This document shows, one piece after another, positions 1 to 12,388 of a DNA stretch of 64,000 nt. Made by a program: the position numbers and the translations under genes. Source of the stretch: Globodera rostochiensis (taxonomy: Eukaryota > Nematoda > Chromadorea > Rhabditida > Heteroderidae); the NCBI GenBank assembly GCA_018350325.1, contig JAEVLN010000011.1, forward strand, positions 1,112,449 through 1,176,448, written 5' to 3'. Numbering within the stretch: the first letter of the stretch is position 1; each line of letters opens with the position of its first letter. The notes below the pieces were generated by a model, which saw only the letters and a program-made list of their open reading frames with translations, did not search any database and had not been told where the DNA came from.

Positions 1-392
1 TTAGCCATGTGACAGCGGAGGTAGTAGGATTATTAGAATTTTCCTAGGTTTTATTTGAAAAATATTCAAAATAATACGAGTAGTTAGTATGTTATAGGGT
101 TTGAATATCTGCACAAAATTGAATTTTAGTAAAATTTGAAATTCACTTTTTACAACAAAAAAAATATATAGAAACAATAAAAAAAGGAATTAAATTCTCT
201 ACAAATTTTACTGCGTTTAAAAAGTATTATTTGAATATTTTCAAATAATATCAGGATTTTTCGAATAATCCTAATATTCAAATAATACGCCGATGCATAC
301 CTATTTATTATAGATCAATTTTTAAATTTTAAATATGACATTTTTTCAGTTTTTTGCAAAATTGTATCGTAAAATGCAGAAGACTGATTGTG
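1..392. other. Innexin 3' flank, no gene seen
   Basis: AT-rich DNA downstream of the minus-strand innexin stop codon. It contains several AATAAT/TTTGAATATTT-type low-complexity runs. I see no coding exon here; short reading frames overlapping 329-392 run out of the innexin terminal exon in other frames. Confidence 0.5.
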
Positions 393-3300
393 CTACAGTA
401 ACCCACAAAAATGCTTCGGACCTTCACATTGCTGTACGTATTCAGAGAATAGTTGGGCAGCCAGTTCGCGTGCCACAATGGCACCGGCATGGCCTTCAAT
501 GAAGCGCAGCAGCAGCACACCGTCCGGACGCAGCGCATCGTTGGCAAAACGGCGCAGCACCGGCGCGGCATCCTTGGAATCGACCAGCTCCTGCAACAAA
601 ATTGGTCTTTAAGGCGCAATTTTTTAAGCCTCGGAATTCCGATTTCTAATTTTTTGAAGTCGTCGGCTCCAATCCCTGGTGGGTACTAAATTTGGTCCCA
701 GGTCAAAAAAACCGGGACTAAGGGATAAAAAAAGCAAAAAATGATTGGTAAAAACTGGGACCATTATATTGGTGTTTTAAAGGAATTTTTAAAACCCGGG
801 ACAAAATTTATACTAAAATGGAAAAAATAGATCATTCCAGTTGGTCTCGGTCCCGTACTGCACTATTTAAAAATAATATAAATAATCAAATTTAAAAGGA
901 TTCATTTTTTTCAAAGCTACCTGAAACTTTGCTTGCTTGAGCAGCAAGCGAAGTTGGCGTTCACGTGAAACCGGCGGTACCAACGAAATCAAGCAGTACA
1001 AGAAGTTGATCAATGTAGACTAAAAAAAATTTAATACGAATAAAAAAATTAATGTTTGCTATTTGTTCAAATTTAAATACCGCCGCTACAAGCAAGAACC
1101 AGAACCAGATGAACAAGTAGATTTTCTGAAAATTTTTACAAAAATTAGTCAAAATTTAAAATTCAAAAAACCATACCTCATTAAACATGTTGATCATCAG
1201 CACACATTGAACCTAATGGTTAAAAGGAAAATTGCTAATTATTAAAACATAATAAATAATAATTTTATTAAAAGCGTTTTAAATTCTTTTATAATGTTTG
1301 ACCGTGTATCTGTGCATGTTGGCCAAACGACGAACACGAAAGTCACATAAAGAGCTTAAATTAAATTTTTTCTTAATTAATTTTGCTAAATAAATGCTTT
1401 CAAAATACCCTATTTTTTAATATAGTTTCAGATATTTTGAATGGTTTCCTTACTTACATACATATTTTTATTTAATAGAGATATTTTTAGATTAAATAAT
1501 TACATTTTTATACATATATGCCAATTATAAATAGTTATTTTTTTGCAATAAAATTATTATTTTTAATTATTTTATTGCTTACACTCGCGGGAACACCGGC
1601 GAGTCATGCCAACCAGAGCCGGTCCATAGCGATTGCAGTGCGGTCCAGCCCCACACGTTGTAGCCACGTCCGATGAACGCGTTCAGCAGCATAAATTGAC
1701 CGCAGACGTTCAGCTAAACAAACAAACAAAAATTTATATAAAAAATAGGCCTAAAAAAATTGAAAATTTAAAATAAAGTTTGAATTTTAAATTTTTCTAA
1801 AGTCTTTTTAGCTTAAATGTTCACAATTTGTTGTTTAAAACTCACGAGGTAAAGCAACTTAATGATCAGGTACAGCATGCTAACGTAGGAGCCCAGTGTG
1901 CGGCCAAAGCGCATACAGAAGACTGTCCAAAAATTGTTTGTTTGATCAGTTTTGCGTGAAAGACTGAATCCATCAATTTTTCTGATCAGACCAAAATTTA
2001 ACTGATCCGATCAATAATCTTGAGCTGATTTTCAAAGTGCATTAAAAGAATTAAGATGTAATCAAACTGATATGACCCCAAATTATTGTAAGAATAAGTC
2101 AACCAAAATTTACCGATCAAATCCTATGCAAATCAGAACTGATCAGATTTGTTTAACTCGCACTTAGATGATCATGATCTTATCCGAATTCGGCTCAGGA
2201 TCAGATCAGTTTTGAGTAATATTGGAATGCGCCAAAAAAAAAATTTTTGTTTTTGAAATTACAGTAGCGCGGTGTGCGACGCGCCTCGTGCAGCTCAAGC
2301 GTCTCGTTCAGATACTGCACGAGCTTGCCCAGTTCCTGTGCACGCTTCGCGGATGGCATGCTGCGAAGTGCGCGAGCGTCCCCAATTGCGGTCTCCAAGT
2401 CGACGCCTTCAAAAACATTATTACTTTTGAAAAAATTAAAATTAACCAATATTATATTAAAGGTTAGATATTACAAATTTTAATTTGCATTTTTTTTAAA
2501 TGATAAAAGAAAATTTAAATTTATTCTTTTTTTGCCAAAATATGCAAAACTATGCATTTGTAATTTTCATCGGTGTTTAGTGCATTTTGTCAAAGAATGA
2601 ATTTTATCCATAACACTAAATAAACATTTTTGAAGGGATCAACTTAAAAACAAAAAACTTTTGAGCTTAATCGAAACTTAATTGACTAAATTAATATAAT
2701 GCATTCCCTAATATTTAATAATTTTTTTTTATTTTATCCACCGCTCTGTTGGTGCAGCGTTTTCCAAATCCAATTGGGCAAGTAAAACATCACGGCTTGC
2801 AGCGCCAACACAACAGGCACCCACTAAATTAATTAAAATAAATATTAAATTATTAAAATATATAATAACTTTATCCAATTAGTTTTAAAAAAAGTTTTGC
2901 AAGTTTGTTTGTGCCATTAAAATTTAAAATGATTTTTTGAAATTAAAAAATTTGGTGCGCCGAAGGCAATGATTTTGCTTTTTGATTCGGGCCTATAAAG
3001 AAAGGTCCAATATATTTTAGTAATTTAAACTATTTAATTTAATCTCAGTCGCATATGAATCGTATCAAATTTAAAAATAACAAAAAGCAAAAATATTTAA
3101 TTTTATTTTTTTCTTTACTTGATAGTAGCCGAACTGGCGTTCGTCACGCTCATTTATCTCGGCCGGAATCTCTTCTTCGGGCGCCACGTAGTAAGTGTTT
3201 TGAATGAAGCAATAATCTTCGGCATATTGCTCCCAGCCGCCTTTGAACTCCATTGGCATCTGAAAATGAATAAAAAATTAAATTTTAAAATCAATATTTA

Positions 3301-3748
3301 ATAATAAATATTTTTACCCAGCACTGAATTGGCGACCCAACATATTGCTTTGCTGAGACCATCAGAGCAAAAAATGTAAGCAGGGTGGACTAAAAATGTG
3401 CAAGTTAAATAAGCTCAAATTAAAAATATATTTTAAAATGTTAATAAAATTAAAATTATTTTTGCAATGTTATTAAATCAGTAAAATTAAAAATGAAATT
3501 TATTTCAAATGCTATTTGTATTCAAAAAGACAATATATTTTGAATTATTGTGCAATTTTATTAAATCAATTTAAAAATCAAATTTTAATTTTATGCCACA
3601 TATTTGTGTTTCTAAATTTAAAATTTTGGATTATTTGGCTACAATATCTCACCGTGATGAAATAGTTGAGTCTATCAACTGGATCATCAAATGTTTGCGG
3701 CCTGAACCATTTTGTGATCGCGTCGTCCAGAAACGGAATTCCAAGCAT
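393..3748 (-). CDS. inx-3: Innexin (gap-junction channel protein), inx-3-like, 12 exons
   Basis: Innexins are four-pass membrane proteins that form invertebrate gap junctions. I rebuilt 12 exons on the minus strand with continuous phase: 3748-3653, 3389-3318, 3259-3119, 2823-2742, 2406-2263, 1922-1846, 1713-1583, 1354-1303, 1212-1177, 1125-1081, 1019-921, 590-393, giving about 390 residues, normal for the family. Hallmarks in order: N-terminal [10 protein letters not shown] and [24 protein letters not shown], the innexin signature with YVG and an extracellular-loop Cys; [24 protein letters not shown] before TM2; [10 protein letters not shown] (TM3); [34 protein letters not shown] (TM4); and [14 protein letters not shown] in the C-terminal tail. 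Sequence and start match C. elegans INX-3 best, from knowledge of the family. The exon 8 donor (GTCAAA) is weak, so that junction is least certain. Intron 11 (591-920) holds a transposon relic. Confidence 0.93.
664..860. mobile_element. Decayed copy of the TAGAGTTGG-type MITE in innexin intron 11
   Basis: The block with 'ccgggac', 'actaaaatgg' and 'ggtcccgtac' resembles, in reverse orientation, the well-delimited element at 62648-62879. Shared stretches include the 'tccattt...actgaaat' and 'atgattggtaaaa' segments and the GC-rich ends. Terminal repeats and target duplication are no longer clear. Part of it was carried along in the inverted copy at 11906-12313. Confidence 0.55.
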
Positions 3749-6256
3749 TTTTTCGTTCTATAATTAGAAATGTTAAATTTTACTAATCCAAAAAATGCGA
3801 AAAAAAGAAATAAAACAATAAGCACTAAACAATTGAAACAATCCAAAAATTAATTCATATCATTTTGTTGTCGGTTTTAAGGGGATGCTTTTGATGTGGT
3901 TGCATTTTTTAAAAAAGAAATTACATTTATAATAAATCATTAAAGCCGGATTGTTGGCATATTGACAAAAAAATAGCTGCCAGTGAACGGAATGCCAAAC
4001 AATTTGAAACCAAAAAACTATTGAATTTTTTTAGGCAAAACCACCCCAAAAATTGTGTTGAAAATCGGGTCAAAGTAAAGAAGAAGTGCACATTCACTTT
4101 GAAGAAAGAAACAAAATGTAACGCATCGCAAATTGTGGCGTCCCGTACAAAAACAAAAATTTTTTTTATTTATTTATTTATTTTTTGTCCAGTGCTATTG
4201 AGAAAGCTGTCCCCACTGTTTGCTTATGAGCGCGGCGCAAGCGATTGGATGAGCGCAAAAAGTATTTTATATAATATCAATTGCGGGGCGAGACTGGTCG
4301 AGAATTTGAGGGGGGGGGGGAAGCGGAAATTATCTGCCAAAAGTATCATGGTAAAGCAGGGAATGAAAATTCAGAGAATCGGAGACCGACATGCGTCAAA
4401 GTGCAAAGTTGAAATTGAAGGCGTCTCAGGGACATGGATAGAGGAGGTTGGCCAAAATTTCAGCTTTGGTGGTGATCGGGATTTTTTGAGGAGTTTTCGG
4501 GGCCATGGATTGGCTGACACGAATTTGGGGCTGGGGATAGCCGGATTTTGAGTGCGTTTTTGGGCACAGGAAAGGAATACCTACAAATTTTTTTTGGGGA
4601 TGGGGGTGACGCCAAAGATTTTAGTGGAATTTGCGGGGCCATGAATTAGTTGCCAGGAGTTTGGGGGAGAACTTAGCCTACGCTAGGCTTAATCTTAGCT
4701 TCAGTACGGGACTGATTCAGCCATCTTGGGGGGGGCATCGGACCGGTAGCCGATGGATTGGCCTGGGGTTTTGGAACCAAAAATTATTAAATGAACAGAA
4801 TGAGATAATCGTATAGCAAACTTGAAATGTTGGTTAAAATTAGCAAAAACCGAGACTCAATCAATGCCCGAGAATTAACTCCCGAGAGTCAAGACTGAGT
4901 CCAAGACCAAAAAATTTCTCGACGATTACAGTATACGGAATGTACAAAATTTTATGGGCATTCACAGAGTTTCAAAGAGAGCAATCAAACCGCAGCGCCA
5001 TGTTTGCTTGCTGATCAGGCCCATAAAATTTGGTGGAATTGGGCATGGATTGGGGGGGGGCAAAACAAAAAAAAACGTATTTTGGAAGAGTTTGCGCCTC
5101 ATAAATTGTGTGCATATACATTAAAGAGTTTTCCCACCACCTTTGCCCCAGCTAAAGAAGCAGCAGCAAAATCGGATCGATTCGATCAGCCCCCCCCCAC
5201 TTCCCGTAAAAATAGCAAAAAATCATTGTAATTTTCATTCTTTGAGCCCCCCCCCTTCCCCTCAACACCACCCACCCACACATTGGGGGGGGGGGGGGGC
5301 AAAAGCAGCACAATTGAATTGGATTAGAAATATGATGATGCTGATGAGGGGGGGGGATGGGAATCGGGGCGTCCTGAGAATGTCGAGTTTTGATCGTCGC
5401 GGAATTTGTCTTTTTTTTTACATTGACACGTCGTCATGTGTCGAACAACGAAAGTGGGTGCTGGTGGGATGGAATATTTTAATTCGGGAATTCAGACGTC
5501 CACAAAATTGGTGGTCTGGCCCAATGATCAATAAGCAGCAGTAGCGGCGAGCGTTCGGCGCCAAATGAGAAGCCTACATTCTCGGGCTCAGTTGGCCGTA
5601 AAAATGGAATTGTTTTTGGAATTTTATGGGAGCAATAGATTTAAAAATTCGAAAATATAAAACTTCTTTTTGCCAAGTTGAATTTCTTAAGCAACTTTCG
5701 GGCCGAGTGGGTTTTATTTAAAAAATTGCATAGAGAAGTTAAAAAATGAATTTTTAAAATTGAAAATTTCTGATGATGAAGAGGATGTCAAAATTTGAAA
5801 ACTCGTGGTGTGCCAATGGCAGCATTATGTGTCACACAGGTGGCTACTGAGAGTAAATTGGTGACTTTTCGGATACCTTAATTCAAACCCACCAAAAATG
5901 TGCCAAAAATGATTGTTGCCGGTGCCGGCAACGAACCAACAAAAACTTTGTCAAAAAATGTGTAAAAAATGCTTAAAATACAGGCGCAAACAAAACACAG
6001 AGTCCGAAAAGCCAACAACAGACGGACTTAAAAGTATAAAAATGGGATTAGATTTTGGGCAAATGGACGCGAAAAGCGGGGGGGGGGGGGGAGGCTTGGG
6101 GGGTAGCGTCCGTCGTCATTTGCGCATTGTGTGGCTAAGGAGGACGACCGCCGACAGAAAACCACCGGACTGCGGAGGGGCAAATGAGCAAAGTACGGCT
6201 GGGGCAGAGGGTATTAGGGCTGGGTGGGGGTGGGGGATGATGGCCAACAAAATGGG

Positions 6257-6462
6257 GAAGCCAATCGAAGTGGCGGATGAATGGGGGCAGGGGGGGGGGG
6301 AGGTGGGAGAGGTCGGCGGGCGAATGACCTGACCCGGAGATTTCAGCGCCGGATGATTCAGCGCGAAGCCAATCGAAGTGGCGGGGAGGGGGAAGTGGGA
6401 GAGGTCGGCGGCGAATGACCTGACCCGGACATTTCAGCGCTGGATGATTCAGCGCCGTTCAT
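6257..6462. repeat. Imperfect tandem duplication, about 108-bp unit, 2 copies
   Basis: The segment beginning 'gaagccaatcgaagtggcgg' at 6257 recurs at about 6364. Both copies run through 'gtgggagaggtcggcgg', 'cgaatgacctgacccgga' and 'atttcagcgc'. The first copy has an added poly-G run. Confidence 0.7.
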
Positions 6463-7865
6463 GTTAACTTTGTGTTTGAACTTTAGCGAATCATACAGCG
6501 CATAGAAAAATAGAAATGAAGCTAGAGCTAAGTGATTGGATAAAAGTGTTAAAGCCAAGTCACAAATTTCTAAATTTTTGCATTTTTATTCTCCAGTTTG
6601 GCCAAGCTGAAGCAACATATTTTCAAAATTTGTTGATCACAATGCCATGCAAGTTTTTGGCTTCAGATCTTGTACAGTTTTCAAGAATCACAACAAAACA
6701 AAGACGGTGGTAATAGTAGTAGTAGTAGTAATTCTCTCGAACAGGACTGAATTGGCTGGTGCTTTAACGTCCGGTGGAAGCGTTCCCCCGAGGGGTCATT
6801 CACGGCGGAAGGGGAGGGGACGCGTATGTGTGTGCAAGAGAGTGACCATTATATTTCTATTGAATGTTTGTTCATCTCGTCCCCCCCCCCCTCTGCTGGT
6901 GGTGGTGTTCTTTGGTGGGCTCTGAGTGTTTGGTGTGGGGGGGGGGGTGACCTTTGGATTTATTATTTGGGACCGGAGACCTCTCGCGCCGATGCCCAAA
7001 TGACCACCCCCCCCCCCCCCCAACGGCATGCACAAATGACCCAAATTTTTTTATCGCATTGATCTCAAGAAAATTTGACTCGTCACTTCAGCAGCTTTGA
7101 GCACAGATCTTTTATTAATGGGGGGACTGTTGCCTTAAGGCGTTTTCTCCATTCCCCCCTAAGGCAATGATTTGTTTAAATAAAGAGGAGGAGATTAGGG
7201 GGAATAAATAAAAGGTCAGAAAGCAAAAAAAGAGACAGCGATTATTTGCACAGGCAAAAATGAAGTGATAAAGATATGGGAACGCATTCAAATATGTGGC
7301 GTATCGTATCAATTTGAATATAAATTTTGTTTTTGCGGAATAGCGTTGCATATAAAGCCGGAATCGGGAATTTCCGGGGACCAAACCCAGCAAGTTTGAC
7401 TGGAATCGGACAAAAAAAAATGGGTGGGCACGGTGCTAGGTCGTTTCGTGAATTCCGCCTCAAATATTTTATGAAGTAATTTTATGCTTTGCGCTATTAA
7501 AAAAATTTGGTTAAATCAGTAAAGCCTTATACCATACAGCAAAGTCCAAGTGGTTTAAGAATGGCATAAGGTTTAACTGATTTAGTGCGGTGTGAATAAA
7601 GTTCTGATGTCTAAAACTACTTCATAAAATATATGTGGCGGAATTTACGACACGACTCAGCACGAAAAATGCCTTGTTCTGCATAAGAATAATGAACGCT
7701 TGTGAAGTGATCAATGTCAAAAAGCAAAAATTAATTTTGGCATTTTTGAATAATTGCTTAAGAAACCTGCAATAAAAAAAACACCCCCTTGACTTTTGTT
7801 AGGATGCATTTTTTATACAATTTTTGAACCAATTTTCTTAAAAATACGATCAAACATTCAAAATT

Positions 7866-7896
7866 TTCTGGGCGGCGCCTATCGTCGGCACCGCCA
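7866..7896. repeat. Dispersed GC-rich palindromic motif (GGCGGCGCCTATCGGCACCGCC type)
   Basis: A short near-palindromic GC-rich motif in AT-rich surroundings, usually preceded by AAATTTTCTCGG and followed by GACCC. Further copies or variants lie near 16043, 16972, 19916, 20055 (reverse), 20532, 26848, 27133, 27215 and 51353, on both strands. It can form a hairpin. Origin unknown; it may be part of a larger decayed repeat. Confidence 0.7.
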
Positions 7897-8889
7897 CCCC
7901 CTGCCCAAAATCTTTAAATAGGCCTAAAAGTTCCGGTGCATTTACAATTTGTGAGAGGAAAATGGTTAAAGATTGACGGATTTTGAAGGTTTTCACGCAT
8001 AAAAGTTTTAGCATATGTTTTAATAAATTATTTTCTTAGGGAATTTAAATTTTGATCAATCCAGTTAAAAATGATCAGTCAGCACAAAAAATTTTTGTTT
8101 TGAAAAGTTTTTCTGGCAAGGTATGTAATAAATAAACACATTTTGTTATATTTTTGGAGGAATGAGGAAAAGGCAAGGCACATCACCGTCGTCACAAAGC
8201 GCCATTAGTCATCCAAAATTGACGATTTGTTGAGGAGCACTGCCCAAAGGACGACGAACCGGCAAAAAGTGTCTTGATTCATCCAATCGTCTGAAGAAAA
8301 AAAGAAAGAAAAAATATTGCATTAATTTGAATAAGAATTGCATTTATACTATGTTAATTTTTTTTTTGGGAAAATATGTAGGTAAATGAGAAAAGCTTAA
8401 AAATAGCATTTTCCCGAAAAAAGCGATTTTAAAATTTCAAACAATTACAGACTTTAGCCACTAAAAAAACGCAAAATAGGAACCAAAACCCCCCTAATGG
8501 GCCTAAAAATGGCAAAAAAAGATTCACACTCATTATAAGTAATTAATTGATTAAAAAAATTGGATAATTAGTTATTCAATTTTTAAATAACATATTTATT
8601 GCCTTTAATTAAAATAAAACGATTTGATCTTTCCAGCAAATAATTTGGATTAAAAATTGGCAAAGTTATTTATTTCGATTTTTCAAAATAAGCAATTATT
8701 TATTGCCTGTAATTAATTATTTAATATATTGATTTAAAGCATTGGATTCGAACGATTTGATCTTTTCAGGAAGCCGATATAAGCATTCGATTAACAAACA
8801 CTGTCTTTATATTGGCAAAAACTAGTTTATTATAATATTATTAACATTTTTTTCAATAAATTTAATGAATTCTTAAGGAATTTCTGGCA

Positions 8890-9230
8890 TTGAAAGTTTG
8901 GCTATTAACTATTTTTTTAATTTCTGCAACGTTTTTGGTCAAAAACGCTGAATCTGTGAGCCAACCCGGAGAAGGTCCAAAAATTCATTTGATGAAATAT
9001 TTGGAAAAGGTTGGGACGATGAAAGTAATGATTCAAAAGGCTTGAACTGTCGTAATGTTAAAGAAGAAGTTCAAGACGGACAAGCTCCAAACACTTCTGA
9101 TCAGAAAAATATTGATGAAATATTGAAACAGAAATTTGATGAAATTTATGATGAAAATTGGTCGGAAGACGACAATGAATTTATTGAAGAATAAATTGAA
9201 AAATGAATATAAGCAAAAAGGGAAATATTT
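8890..9230 (+). pseudogene. Secreted tandem-HTH family copy, broken (lost ATG, frameshift, truncated)
   Basis: This aligns to the 5' part of the intact family members. The start codon is TTG where paralogues have ATG (GGCATTG versus GGCAATG). The signal-peptide region and first motif are readable but a deletion at about 8985 shifts the frame just before FDEIFGKGW. The second FDEIYDENW motif ends at a stop at 9192-9194. A scrap of the HTH1 linker (NEYKQKGKY) follows, then the sequence jumps directly to the family's 3' flank at about 9231. It is therefore missing all HTH repeats. Confidence 0.85.
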
Positions 9231-9460
9231 TCTTGAATTACTGACAAAATCGTAGAAAAATAAAAGATTTTTGGCATTGAATAATTCCTTAATCTCTGAA
9301 CTAGAGACCGACATTTTGAAAATTCCTGGACCCGGACCCTGGACCTGGATTTTAGGGAGGTGCCTGGACCTGACTTCCTGGACCAAAGTCTAGGAAAAAT
9401 CCAGGGTCGCTGAGGCTCCACTGGACCTGGACTCTGTGTACAGGAAAAATCCAGGCCTGT
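9231..9460 (+). repeat. Family 3'-flank block with CCTGGACC-rich tail
   Basis: Sequence starting at 'cttgaattactgacaaaatcg' recurs downstream of other family copies (10610-10830, 15020-15190 and, in part, 23770-23830). It ends in a series of 'tcctggacc'/'ccaggtcc' short direct and inverted units. It marks the 3' flank of a family member rather than a gene. Confidence 0.7.
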
Positions 9461-9484
9461 ACCAAAGTCCAGGTCGGCCTCTAC

Positions 9485-9660
9485 TCTGAACCAACGCGGC
9501 TTAAGACTAAAAACTAAATAAAACATTTTGTTCGTATATTTGGAGATGGTTTGGACGAGGAGGTAAATGGCGACACTGGCACAAAATGCTGAAAATTGAT
9601 AAAAGTAACAAGATTTAAGAATAATGATTTATAAATGAAGAATGATAGTTCTTTAAAAAC
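9485..9660 (+). pseudogene. Scrap of tandem-HTH family, duplicate of the one near 24.0 kb
   Basis: The segment 'aaccaacgcggcttaagactaaaaactaaataaaaca...' with 'gtttggacgaggaggtaaatggcgac' matches 24002-24190. It reads as remnants of the NKTFDEIF region and of an HTH linker (LKIDK), with frameshifts throughout. It is not translatable. Confidence 0.55.
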
Positions 9661-10359
9661 AACTCGATCACTAAATATTAGATGATTTGGTGAACCATGT
9701 CTTTATATTGACAAAAACGTTATTACTAAAATTATTAGCAATTTTAATAATTTAAGTATTTTTAAGCAATAGCCCGCGATATCCGCGGACGGATATCCGG
9801 ATATGAAATTTTGGAACCCCACGGATACGACGGATAACGGATATGAGATTTTGATGGCAGACGGACACGGATACAAAAATTGTATACGCGCCCATGCCTG
9901 ATCTTACCCATTTTTATCACTTCATTTTGCTGTTTAAATATCGATGACTCTTTTGATTTGTGACATTTTATTTTTCCCCCTAATCTCCTCTTCTTTATTT
10001 GGACAATCATTACTAGAGCACGGATTTATATAGACTAAAAATTAAGATATGGACTAAAAACTTAAAATATGACTAAAAACCCCCAAAAGTGACAAAATAT
10101 AGACTAAAAAATGTGCTAAAACTGACCTCTAATCACCTTTTTACATCTTTTTTCGAACGGTTTCACCATTAGCGCAAGCGCATAAAACACAACATTTAAA
10201 CTTGCAAACCCCAAACCCCCGAAAAATGGTCGTTGCCGGTCCACTAAAAATGAGACTTGGCCCCCTCAAGGTAAGGCTAATCACACACTTGGGCATTGCC
10301 CGCGCAATAATAGCTCAACCTTCTCCAATCGAGAGGGAAATGAGAATAATCCGAAACAA

Positions 10360-10830
10360 ATTTTTATTGTTTCGGATTGGATTGTGCCTCATAAATATTT
10401 CGGTGGTGGCTCAATAATATTTTATTTTGCTATTTATGGTACCAATGTGAACAGAAAAAAGCTGATGATAGGCTATTAAGTTTCTAGGGTATAGGTTTTT
10501 TTTAAAGAAATACTCTATTTGAGATTCCGGGTCTTTAATTTTAAATCAAATGTTTAGTAATAATTGGGGCTCACAAATCTGAGGTTTTTCATCAATATTT
10601 TGAAGCCAATTCTTGAATTACTGACAAAATCGTAAAAAAAAAAGAGTTTTTTTTTAACATTGAATAATTCCTTAATCTGAACAGAGAACGACATTTTGAA
10701 AATTCCTGGACTTGGACTTGGAGAAGGTGCCTGGACCTGATTTCCTGGACCAAAGTCCAAGAAAAGTCCAGGTCCAGGAAAAATCCAGGGTACCGGATGC
10801 CTGTATTTAGGCCCTGGACATGGACTTTTT
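10360..10830 (+). repeat. Second copy of the family 3'-flank block without a gene
   Basis: From 'ttattgtttcggattgga' onward this segment parallels 14693-15190, downstream of the intact gene at 13489, and 23440-23800. It includes 'cctcataaatatttcggtggtggctcaataatatttt' and 'gagattccgggtctttaattttaaat'. An internal piece of about 90 bp present at 14710-14800 is missing here. No family coding sequence precedes it, so it is an orphan flank. Confidence 0.75.
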
Positions 10831-11225
10831 TCAAAAATATTTATTTTTTTAATATTAAAAAATATTCACTTGTTTTAATGCTAAACAACTCGTTAATGGG
10901 GCAATCAAATCTTTAATCAACATTAAACCAAACATTAACGCAAAAATAGAGTGGGTTGGGAGACCAAGAAGCAATTTTTTTGATTTTTGAAAAATTGCGT
11001 AAAAATGCGAATGCCCTCCTCGACTTAATTGTTTTTTTGCTAATTCTCGTTGGAGAAACAAAATAAATCAGGAATCACAACAATCTGTTACTCATTATTT
11101 ATTTTAATTCTTCTAAGAAAAAAGCTCTTTAAATAACAACAATTATAAAATAATTCGATCCTAACATCTTCGCGTTGAGTCAAAGGCCTACAAAGTCCGT
11201 ATGTGTTTAAAGGTTCATTATTTCT

Positions 11226-12388
11226 TTTTTAAATTGTTTTTTCCAATTAGTTAGACTTCTTGATGATATGTTCAACATATCTGCAATGACGGCATTTGTC
11301 ATTAGTGGATTTTTCTCTTTTATTTTGGCATATTTCGTCAAAATTTCAACAATTTTATTGCAATTTTCTCATCGAGTTCATTCATTGAAATGTTTTTGAG
11401 TTTTGTTTTTTTACATTTGCTTTTAATCTCATCAAATTGTCGCAAAATTTTACCTTTTTCTAACTCAGAATAAACTTTGTTTGGGCTTATTTGATCGAGT
11501 TTCTTTTGTGAAGAATAATTATTCTCATCTTTGACAACATTTTTTAGTTCCATTTTCCATTGTGCCAATGTGCTTCCTCCGATATTTAAACTTTCCGCTA
11601 TTTCAAAATCACTGATTTTTGGGTTGCCTTTTTTAATTTCACAATATTGCTTTAGTTTTTCCATTTTTTCTTGTTTTGAATGCAATTTTATGCTTAATCC
11701 AAACTCTTTTTTCCAATTTTTAATTGTACAATGATTGACACCGATACACTTTGCTATTTGAGAATTATTTTGGTCCCATTCTTTTTTAGAATATTTTCCT
11801 TTTTGCTTATTTATGAAACATTTTCCTGGATATCCGGAGCATTTGAAAGTTGTCAACGGAAAAAATGCGACTCATTTATTTAGACCGCTACGATGCATGG
11901 TCTTCTTCAATGTGTGCTGATGATCAACATGTTTAATGAGGTATGGTTTTTTGCATTTTAAATTTTTTTAATTTGGACTAATTTTTGTAAAAATTTTCAG
12001 AAAATCTACTTGTTCATCTGGTTCTGGTTCTTGCTTGTAGCGGCGGTATTTAAATTTGAACAAATAGTAAGCATATTTTTTTATTTGTATTAATTTTTTT
12101 TAGTCTACATTGATCAACTTCTTGTACTGCTTGATCTCGTTGGTACTGCCGATTTCACGTGAACTCCAACTTCGCTTGCTGCTCAAGCAGGCAAAGTTTC
12201 AGGTAGCTTTGAATATTGAATTCTTTTTAAATTTGATTATTTATATTATTTTTAAATAGTGCAGTACGGGACCGAGACCAACTGAAACGTTCTATTTTTT
12301 CCATTTTAGTATACACAGATTCAGCATTTTTTATCAAAAATGTTGCATAAATTAAAAAAATAGTTAATAGCCAAAATTTCATTGCCAG
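11226..12388 (-). pseudogene. Secreted tandem-HTH family copy, interrupted by an innexin gene fragment
   Basis: Minus strand. The signal peptide start lies at about 12388-12320 (FW-LLTIFLIYATFLIKNAESV-like). It is cut off at 12313 by a foreign block copied from the innexin gene (11906-12313). The frame resumes at about 11820 with HTH1 (QKGKYSKKEW), HTH2 (AESLNIGGSTLAQW) and the start of HTH3 (SMNELDEKIAIK). A further internal deletion at about 11340 removes the HTH3 helix, and the final HTH4 (IADMLNISSRSLTNWKKQ) follows in another frame. The motif region between signal peptide and HTH1 is gone. It cannot encode a full protein. Confidence 0.85.
11906..12313 (+). repeat. Inverted copy of innexin exons 9-11 inside a pseudogene
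   Basis: This block is the reverse complement of 809-1210, about 95% identical by eye. It carries innexin exon 9 (VLMINMFNE, with a normal GTATGG donor), exon 10 (IYLFIWFWF region), exon 11 ([12 protein letters not shown]...LLLKQ) and the distal part of intron 11 with its MITE relic. Differences include a C-to-T change giving DFT for GFT-like codons and a few intronic indels. The copy ends abruptly at both sides in family sequence. It is not a functional gene. Confidence 0.9.

Larger units (their letters stand above)
3749..8889. other. Innexin upstream intergenic region with many poly-G/poly-C runs
   Basis: About 5 kb with no gene I can support. From about 4300 to 7150 the AT-rich background carries repeated G or C runs of about 8-16 bases, for example near 4311, 5046, 5173, 5284, 6079, 6290, 6880, 6939 and 7005. 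Open frames here, including one of about 176 codons at 4021-4551, begin without ATG, contain low-complexity residues and show no recognisable motif. Any promoter of the innexin gene would lie in the first few hundred bases here, but no specific motif is evident. Confidence 0.5.

Noticed and set aside
4021..4551. 176-codon open frame upstream of the innexin gene
   Set aside because: Starts at a non-ATG codon, crosses poly-G runs, and has no recognisable motif or splice structure.
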